Origin: Klenkia soli
GTDB taxonomy: Bacteria; Actinomycetota; Actinomycetes; Mycobacteriales; Geodermatophilaceae
NCBI RefSeq assembly: GCF_900103975.1
Contig: NZ_FNIR01000014.1
Location: 1 to 64,000, forward strand
DNA length: 64,000 nt
Reading direction: 5' to 3'
The notes under the pieces were generated by a model. The model searched no databases. It had not been told where the DNA came from and was given only the letters and a program-made list of their open reading frames with translations. Shown piece after piece: positions 58,601 to 64,000 of this stretch. The position numbers and the translations under genes are program-made. Positions within the stretch are counted from its first letter, which is position 1; the number at the start of each line of letters is the position of its first letter.

Positions 58601-61600
58601 TCAGTCGACGGCGTCCTGGCCGTAGAAGACCCGGTCCACCACCGACCGGGCGTGCCGGGTGGCCCGGCGGTAGTCGTCGACGAACTCCCCCGGGTCGGCG
58701 TCGGCCGGGTAACCGCTGGCCCGCGCCACCCCGGCGAGCTCCAGCCCGGGTCGGGGCAGCTGGTCGCCCGGGCGGCCGCGGACCAGGAAGACCGCGTTGC
58801 GGGCCCGGCTGGCCCGCTCCCACGCCACCCGGAGGGCCACGGCGTCCGCGGCGTCGAGGAGGCCGGCCGCCTGGAGGCCGACCAGCGCGTCGACGGTCGG
58901 GGTGACCTGCAGCGCCGGGTGGTCGTGGGCGTGCTGCAGCTGCAGCAGCTGGACGGTCCACTCGACGTCGGCCAGCCCGCCGCGACCCAGCTTGGTGTGG
59001 GTGGCGGGGTCGGCACCGCGGGGCAGCCGCTCGCTCTCCACCCGGGCCTTGATCCGGCGGATCTCGGCGACCTGGGCGTCGGTGAGGCCGTCCGCCGGCC
59101 AGCGGAGCGGGTCGACGAGCGCGCAGAACTCCCGGCCCAGCTCGGGGTCGCCGGCGACCGGCTCGGCCCGGAGCAGGGCCTGCACCTCCCAGACCGACAC
59201 CCAGCGCTCGTAGTACTCGCGGAACGCCGACAGGCTGCGCGACATCGACCCCTGGCGGCCCTCGGGGCGCAGGTTGGCGTCGACCTCGAACGCCGGGTCG
59301 GGCGCGGGCTCGGCCAGCAGCCGGCGCAGTGCGTGCGCGATCTGGTTGGCGGCGCCGACCGCCCGGGACTCGTCGGCGCCCGGGCGCACCCGGTGCACGA
59401 AGAGGACGTCGGCGTCCGAGCCGTAGCTCATCTCGCGCCCGCCCAGCCGCCCCATGCCGATGACCGCCATGTCGACCGGCACCTGGTCGGCGGGCAGCTT
59501 GGCCTCGGCCGCCCAGCTGCGCACCGCGGCGGCCAACCCCGCCTCGAGGGTCGCCACCGCGACGTCGCGCAGCGCCACCCCGACGGCCACGACGTCCAGC
59601 AGCCCGAGCAGGTCGGCGCAGGCGATGCGGAGCAGCTCGGTGCGGCGCAGGCCGCGGAGCACCCGCACCCCGTCGGCCGCGTCGCCCGCGCGGGCCACCG
59701 ACTGCAGCCAGGCCGAGGTCAGCGAGGCCGCCGTGCGCGGCACGAGCTCCTCGTCGCGGGCCAGCAGACGCAGCGCCTCGGGCGTGCGGGTGAGCAGTCC
59801 GGCGACGTACTGCGAGGAGCCCAGCAGCTGCGCGAGCCGCTCGGCCACCTGGCCCTCGTCGCGCAGCAGCCGCAGGTACCACTGGTTGCCGCCCATGGCC
59901 TCGGACACCTGCCGGTAGGCCAGCAGGCCGGCGTCGGGGTCGGCGCACGAGGCGAGGGTCTGCAGCAGCACGGGCAGCAGGTACCGCTGCATGGACGCCG
60001 AGCGGGACACCCCGCCGGTCAGCGCGGCCAGGTGCCGCAGCGCGCCCTCGGGGTCGGCGAAGCCCAGGGCCCGCAGCCAGACGCCGGCGGCCTGCGGGCC
60101 GAGGGCCAGCTGCTCGCCGGGGACCCGGGCCACCGCCGACAGCAGCGGTCGGTAGAACAGCTTCTCGTGGATCCGGCGCACCTCGCGGGTGTGCAGCGCG
60201 AGCTCGGCACGGAGCACGGCCACGGCGTCCCCGCGGTGGTCGGGCTTGTAGCCCAGCGAGCGGGCCAGCCAGCGCAGCTGCACCTCGTCGGTGGGCAGCA
60301 GGTGGGTGCGGCGCAGGCGGAGCAGCTGCAGGCGGTGCTCGACGGTGCGCAGGAACCGGTAGGAGGCCAGCAGCGTGGCGGCGTCCTCCCGGCCCACGTA
60401 GCCCCCCGCCGACAGCGCGAGCAGGCCGGGCAGCGTGCCGCCGGTGCGCAGCGTGGTGTCGACCCGGCCGTGCACCAGCTGCAGCAGCTGCACGCTGAAC
60501 TCGACGTCGCGCAGCCCGCCGCGCCCCAGCTTGAGCTCGCGGCCGGCCTGGGCGGGCGGGATCAGCGACTCGACCCGGCGGCGCATCGCCTGCACCTCGC
60601 CGACGAAGCCGGGGCGGTCGCCGGCCTTCCAGACCAGGGGCCAGAGCGCGTCCACGTACTCCCGGCACAGCGCCGGGTCGCCCGCGACGCCGCGCATCTT
60701 CAGCAGCGCCTGGAACTCCCAGGTGCTGGCCCACTGCTCGTAGTAGGCGACGTGGCCGGCCAGGGTGCGCACCAGCTGCCCCGCCTTGCCCTCGGGGCGC
60801 AGCGCGGCGTCGACCTCCCACGCCGCCTCGTGGCAGACCCGCATGAGGGTGGCGCAGACCTTGGCCGCGGTGGCCGTGGCGGTGGAGTCGTCGGCGCCGT
60901 CGAGCGGTTCGGCGACGAAGACGACGTCGACGTCGCTCACGTAGTTGAGCTCGCGGCCCCCGCACTTGCCCAGCCCGATCACCGCGATCCGGCACCGGGT
61001 GGCCCCCGGCGGCTGGTCGGCGACCGCGATCGCCAGGCCCGCGACGAGCACCGCGCCGGCCAGGTCGGCGAGCTCGCCGGCCACCTCGTCGGCGGTCAGG
61101 TTGTCGCCGAGGTCGCGGCCGGCGACCGAGAGGACCGCCCGCAGGTAGGCCCGGCGCAGGTCGCGCACCCGGGAGACGTCGGAGTCCGGCGCCGGCGTGC
61201 CCAGGCCGACGCCCCACGGCGGGTCGTCGGGGTCGGCCCCCACGGCCCGCAGCATCTGCTGCTCCAGGGCCCGCGGGGTCGGCCGGAGCAGACCGTCGTC
61301 GCTGTCGAGCACCACCCAGTCCTCGGGGTGGGCGACGAGGTGGTCGTCGAGCCCGGCGCTGGCGCCGAGGACGGCGAGCAGCCGGGCGCGCAGCGGCGCC
61401 GAGCCGCGCAGCCGGGCCAGCAGGTGGGCGGCCAGCTCGCCGCCCGGGTCCTCGCGGTCCAGCGCGTCGACCAGCCGGGAGAGGGTGAGCAGGGCAAGGT
61501 CGGGGTCACCGGCCCGGGCCAGCGCCGAGACCACCGGCGCGGCCTCGGGGTCGGCCGGCTCGTTGCGGGCGAGGTCCCACAGGCCCAGCTGGGGCGAGGC

Positions 61601-61696
61601 GAGCAGCCGGGCCGCCTGCTCGCCGTCCTCGAAGCCGAACCGGACCAGCCGGACGACGGCAGGTCGCGGGATCGTGCCCCGGTCGGGTCCGGTCAC
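58601..61696 (-). CDS. glnE: Bifunctional glutamine synthetase adenylyltransferase/deadenylylase
   Basis: A 1031-aa two-domain enzyme that adenylylates and deadenylylates GlnA (Tyr406 in the glnA encoded here). Each half carries a nucleotidyltransferase site: GLGKCGGRELNYVSDVDVVF (N-terminal half, about 243-262) and GMGRLGGREMSYGSDADVLF (C-terminal half, about 743-762). PII-uridylyltransferase-like helical domains follow each. The GTG start is 1 bp from the stop of the amidotransferase gene, so they are cotranscribed with glnA2 upstream, as in mycobacteria. Confidence 0.96.
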   Translation of the reverse strand: MTGPDRGTIPRPAVVRLVRFGFEDGEQAARLLASPQLGLWDLARNEPADPEAAPVVSALARAGDPDLALLTLSRLVDALDREDPGGELAAHLLARLRGSAPLRARLLAVLGASAGLDDHLVAHPEDWVVLDSDDGLLRPTPRALEQQMLRAVGADPDDPPWGVGLGTPAPDSDVSRVRDLRRAYLRAVLSVAGRDLGDNLTADEVAGELADLAGAVLVAGLAIAVADQPPGATRCRIAVIGLGKCGGRELNYVSDVDVVFVAEPLDGADDSTATATAAKVCATLMRVCHEAAWEVDAALRPEGKAGQLVRTLAGHVAYYEQWASTWEFQALLKMRGVAGDPALCREYVDALWPLVWKAGDRPGFVGEVQAMRRRVESLIPPAQAGRELKLGRGGLRDVEFSVQLLQLVHGRVDTTLRTGGTLPGLLALSAGGYVGREDAATLLASYRFLRTVEHRLQLLRLRRTHLLPTDEVQLRWLARSLGYKPDHRGDAVAVLRAELALHTREVRRIHEKLFYRPLLSAVARVPGEQLALGPQAAGVWLRALGFADPEGALRHLAALTGGVSRSASMQRYLLPVLLQTLASCADPDAGLLAYRQVSEAMGGNQWYLRLLRDEGQVAERLAQLLGSSQYVAGLLTRTPEALRLLARDEELVPRTAASLTSAWLQSVARAGDAADGVRVLRGLRRTELLRIACADLLGLLDVVAVGVALRDVAVATLEAGLAAAVRSWAAEAKLPADQVPVDMAVIGMGRLGGREMSYGSDADVLFVHRVRPGADESRAVGAANQIAHALRRLLAEPAPDPAFEVDANLRPEGRQGSMSRSLSAFREYYERWVSVWEVQALLRAEPVAGDPELGREFCALVDPLRWPADGLTDAQVAEIRRIKARVESERLPRGADPATHTKLGRGGLADVEWTVQLLQLQHAHDHPALQVTPTVDALVGLQAAGLLDAADAVALRVAWERASRARNAVFLVRGRPGDQLPRPGLELAGVARASGYPADADPGEFVDDYRRATRHARSVVDRVFYGQDAVD

Positions 61697-61697
61697 C

Positions 61698-62417
61698 TCA
61701 GCGGGTGGCCGCGCGCGAGCGGACCAGCTCGGCGAACCGGCCGGCGAACGGCGACCACACCTGCTCGAGGTCCGGGTGGACGGCCTCGGCCTGGGCGCTG
61801 ACCTCTGCGGCGTCGAGGCCGGTGGCGGCCACCCCGACCGGGTCGTGCTCGGCCCAGGACGCGGTCATCGCCGGGGTGGTCTCGACGTGGAACTGCAGGC
61901 CGTAGACCGCCGAGCCCAGCCGGAAGGCCTGGACGTCGCAGACCGGGTTCGCCGCCAGCACGACCGCGCCCTGCGGCAGCCGCTCGACCTCGTCGTGGTG
62001 CCAGGCGATGACGTCCGGGGAGAGCGGCAGGCCGGTGAAGACCGGGTCGGTCTCGGCGGCGTCGCGGCGGGCGACCAGGGTGGCGCCCACCTCGGGGCCG
62101 TCCGGGCGGACCCGGGTGGACCCGCCGGCGGCCTGGGCCAGCAGCTGGGCGCCCAGGCAGATCGCCAGCGTGGGCACGTCGTCGGCGGTGGCCCGGGCGA
62201 GCAGCTCGCGCACCGGCCCGAGCTCGGCGGCGGTGTCGTCCAGCGAGGACTGCGGACCACCCAGCACCAGCAGCCCGTCGTGCGCGGACAGGTCGGCCGG
62301 CACCGGGTCGCCGGCGTCGAGGTGCCGCTCGTCGAGCTCCAGCCCGGCCGCCGTCAGCCACTCCCCCAGCCGCGCCGGCGGGTCGGTGTCGGACGGGACG
62401 ACGACGAGCAGGCGCAT
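61698..62417 (-). CDS. Class I glutamine amidotransferase (GMP synthase-like)
   Basis: A 239-aa stand-alone glutaminase-type protein. The catalytic Cys is in LAICLGAQLLA (about residue 82), and the His/Glu pair lies in YGLQFHVETTPAM (about residues 174-176). Members include gamma-glutamyl hydrolases acting on polyamines. Sited between glnA2 and glnE, it may handle gamma-glutamyl-polyamines made by a GlnA-like enzyme (inference). A leaderless start is suggested by TAACCT 7 nt upstream. Confidence 0.88.
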   Translation of the reverse strand: MRLLVVVPSDTDPPARLGEWLTAAGLELDERHLDAGDPVPADLSAHDGLLVLGGPQSSLDDTAAELGPVRELLARATADDVPTLAICLGAQLLAQAAGGSTRVRPDGPEVGATLVARRDAAETDPVFTGLPLSPDVIAWHHDEVERLPQGAVVLAANPVCDVQAFRLGSAVYGLQFHVETTPAMTASWAEHDPVGVAATGLDAAEVSAQAEAVHPDLEQVWSPFAGRFAELVRSRAATR

Positions 62418-62424
62418 GGCCGCA

Positions 62425-62430
62425 AGGTTA
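62425..62430 (-). promoter_or_regulatory. -10 element of a leaderless promoter (amidotransferase-glnE)
   Basis: Minus-strand TAACCT ends 7 nt before ATG 62417. Confidence 0.5.
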
Positions 62431-63777
62431 GAGGCCGGGGAGGTAGCGCCTGAGCTCGAAGGGGGTCACGTTCTGCCGGTAGGAGTTGAACTCCTCCCAC
62501 TTGTTGCGCAGGAAGAACTCGAACACGTGCTCGCCCAGGGTCTCGGCGACCAGCTCGCTGCCCTCCATCGCGGTCAGCGCCTCGCCCAGGCTGACCGGCA
62601 GGTCGACGTAGCCGGCGGCGCGGCGCTCGGTGTCGGTGAGCGACCAGACGTCGTCCTCGGCCTCGGGCGGGAGCTCGTAGCCCTCCTCGATGCCCTTGAG
62701 CCCGGCGGCCAGCAGCACCGCGAAGGTCAGGTAGGGGTTGCACGCGCTGTCGGGCGACCGGACCTCGACCCGGGCCGAGTTGGCCTTCGACGGCTTGTAG
62801 GAGGGCAGCCGCACCAGCGCCGAGCGGTTGGCCTTGCCCCAGGTCGCCGCGGTCGGCGCCTCGGTGCCGGCGAGCAGGCGGCGGTAGGAGTTCACCGTCT
62901 GGTTGGTGACGGCGGTGACCTCGCGGGCGTGGGTGAGCAGCCCGGCGATGAACTGCTTGCCGGTGGTCGACAGCCGCATCGGGTCGTTGGCGTCGTGGAA
63001 GGCGTTGCGGTCGCCCTCGAACAGCGACAGGTGGGTGTGCATCGCCGAGCCGGCCAGGTCGGTGAACGGCTTGGGCATGAAGGTGGCGTGCACGCCCTGG
63101 GCCAGCGCGACCTCCCGGACCACGTGCCGCAGCGTCATGATGTTGTCGGCCATGCTCAGCGCGTCGGCGTAGCGGAGGTCGATCTCCTGCTGGCCGGGCG
63201 CGACCTCGTGGTGGCTGAACTCGACCGAGATGCCCATGGCCTCGAGCGCGAAGACGGCCTCGCGGCGGAAGTCGTGGGCCACGTTGTGCGTGGAGAGGTC
63301 GAAGTAGCCGCCGGTGTCGGCCGGGGTGGGCGGCGTGCCGTCGTCGGGGAGGTCCTTGAGCAGGAAGAACTCGATCTCGGGGTGGGTGTAGAAGGTGAAC
63401 CCCATGTCGGCGGCCTTGCCCAGCGCCCGGCGCAGCACGTGCCGCGGGTCGGCCCACGCCGGCGAGCCGTCGGGCAGCGTGATGTCGCAGAACATGCGGG
63501 CGGTCTCGCTGGTGCCGCCCTTGGCCGACGGCATCACCTGGAAGGTGCCCGGGTCGGGCTTGGCGAGCATGTCGGACTCGTAGACCCGGGCGAAGCCCTC
63601 GATCGCCGAGCCGTCGAACCCGATGCCCTCGGCGAACGCCGCCTCGATCTCGGCCGGGGCCACCGCGACGGCCTTGAGGTAGCCCGAGACGTCGGTGAAC
63701 CAGAGCCGGACGAACCGGATGTCGCGCTCTTCCAGGGTGCGCAGGACGAACTCCTGCTGGCGGTCCATGCTCGGCAT
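62428..63777 (-). CDS. glnA2: Glutamine synthetase, second type I enzyme (GlnA2-like)
   Basis: A 449-aa GS-family enzyme with RFVRLWFTDVSGYLKAV, HPEIEFFLL, HHEVAPGQQEID, FMPKPFTDLAGSAMHTHLS and SAR(V)EVRSPDSACNPYL. The adenylylation Tyr motif of GlnA1 is absent (EEGYELPPEAEDD instead), so GlnE should not control it. In Streptomyces, GlnA-like enzymes of this shorter type act on polyamines or ethanolamine, and position beside a class I amidotransferase makes that possible. ATG 63777 has GGAGG 5 nt upstream; ATG 63789 is an alternative. Confidence 0.9.
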   Translation of the reverse strand: MPSMDRQQEFVLRTLEERDIRFVRLWFTDVSGYLKAVAVAPAEIEAAFAEGIGFDGSAIEGFARVYESDMLAKPDPGTFQVMPSAKGGTSETARMFCDITLPDGSPAWADPRHVLRRALGKAADMGFTFYTHPEIEFFLLKDLPDDGTPPTPADTGGYFDLSTHNVAHDFRREAVFALEAMGISVEFSHHEVAPGQQEIDLRYADALSMADNIMTLRHVVREVALAQGVHATFMPKPFTDLAGSAMHTHLSLFEGDRNAFHDANDPMRLSTTGKQFIAGLLTHAREVTAVTNQTVNSYRRLLAGTEAPTAATWGKANRSALVRLPSYKPSKANSARVEVRSPDSACNPYLTFAVLLAAGLKGIEEGYELPPEAEDDVWSLTDTERRAAGYVDLPVSLGEALTAMEGSELVAETLGEHVFEFFLRNKWEEFNSYRQNVTPFELRRYLPGL

Positions 63778-63841
63778 CCTGTCCTCCACGCGTGTCCGGT
63801 TCGTTACGACCCGCCCAGAGCCTGCCCGAGCGGGTCGGCGG

Positions 63842-64000
63842 CTACGCGCCGGGGTGCAGCGCCGAGCCGGCCACCCACTGGTCCCAGCTGACGTTCCAGT
63901 CGCCGAAGCCGTCGGTCTCGGCCAGCGTCGCCCCGGCGTTGCTCACCTCGACGACGTCGCCGCGGCCGAAGTTCTCGTAGAACCAGCCCGCGTTCGCCGT
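63842..64000 (-). CDS. L,D-transpeptidase, C-terminal end (cut by window edge)
   Basis: The frame is open from 64000 to TAG at 63842-63844 and encodes 52 residues: [21 protein letters not shown] ... [19 protein letters not shown]. This is the C-terminal tail of YkuD/LdtMt2-like L,D-transpeptidases that make 3-3 cross-links in actinobacterial peptidoglycan. The catalytic Cys region lies outside the window. Confidence 0.85.
   Translation of the reverse strand, partial: TANAGWFYENFGRGDVVEVSNAGATLAETDGFGDWNVSWDQWVAGSALHPGA

Noticed and set aside
58385-61801. An 1138-codon open frame on the plus strand opposite glnE
   Set aside because: Same GC artefact; GlnE motifs on the minus strand are unambiguous.

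Overview
The window is high-GC actinobacterial chromosome. Gene content and order follow the trpD to glnA2 segment of Mycobacterium (ctaE-qcrCAB, ctaC/ctaF, asnB, gcvT, pepA, lpdA, dihydrolipoamide acyltransferase, lipB, lipA, DUF4191, RDD, glnA1, glnE, glnA2). GTG starts are frequent, and many genes have a TAnnnT hexamer 6-7 nt before the start codon, the signature of leaderless transcription. F420-type oxidoreductases, WhiB-like proteins and a GlnR box fit a soil actinobacterium; Geodermatophilaceae (Blastococcus, Modestobacter or Geodermatophilus) is my inference, not proven by the sequence.

Host part 1 (1-40082): an IS481-type transposase tail meets trpD head-on. Next come the cytochrome bc1-aa3 genes (ctaE, qcrC, qcrA, qcrB; ctaF and ctaC on the other strand), asnB/ltsA, erpA, small membrane proteins, gcvT, pepA, and lpdA with the two-lipoyl-domain E2 acyltransferase. 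A Ser/Thr kinase, lipB, leuS, a WYL regulator facing a TIGR03086 gene across a palindromic operator, a GGDEF protein, lipA and glnA1 follow. leuS lies behind what looks like a ribosome-mediated attenuator: a leaderless 11-codon leader peptide with three consecutive Leu codons, then two hairpins, the second with a U-tract.

Inserted element (about 40083-55222, 15.1 kb): a 29-bp direct repeat, consisting of the last codons of glnA1, flanks a phage-like integrative element. It carries an integrase beside the left repeat, an XRE repressor, an excisionase-like HTH protein, a replication-initiator-like protein, SWIM and WhiB proteins, a lone HK97-type prohead protease and a tape measure protein. I find no terminase, portal, capsid or lysis genes, so a phage satellite or stripped prophage is likely. 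Its right part holds accessory genes: an uncharacterised 271-aa protein, and an operon behind a perfect actinobacterial LexA/SOS box. That operon encodes a 408-aa soluble protein overlapping a four-helix membrane protein, plus small HTH proteins. A second tyrosine recombinase with a duplicated core-binding domain and a partner HTH protein lie at the right end. The native glnA terminator is stranded 15 kb from glnA, just right of the right repeat.

Host part 2 (55223-64000): a cytosolic double-GAF chemoreceptor-like protein, a mini Wbl-like protein, a haem-oxygenase-like protein, a CDGSH protein, then glnE, a class I amidotransferase, a second glutamine synthetase, and the end of an L,D-transpeptidase gene. 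The glnA1-glnE-glnA2 nitrogen cluster is therefore split by the element and by the accessory host genes.
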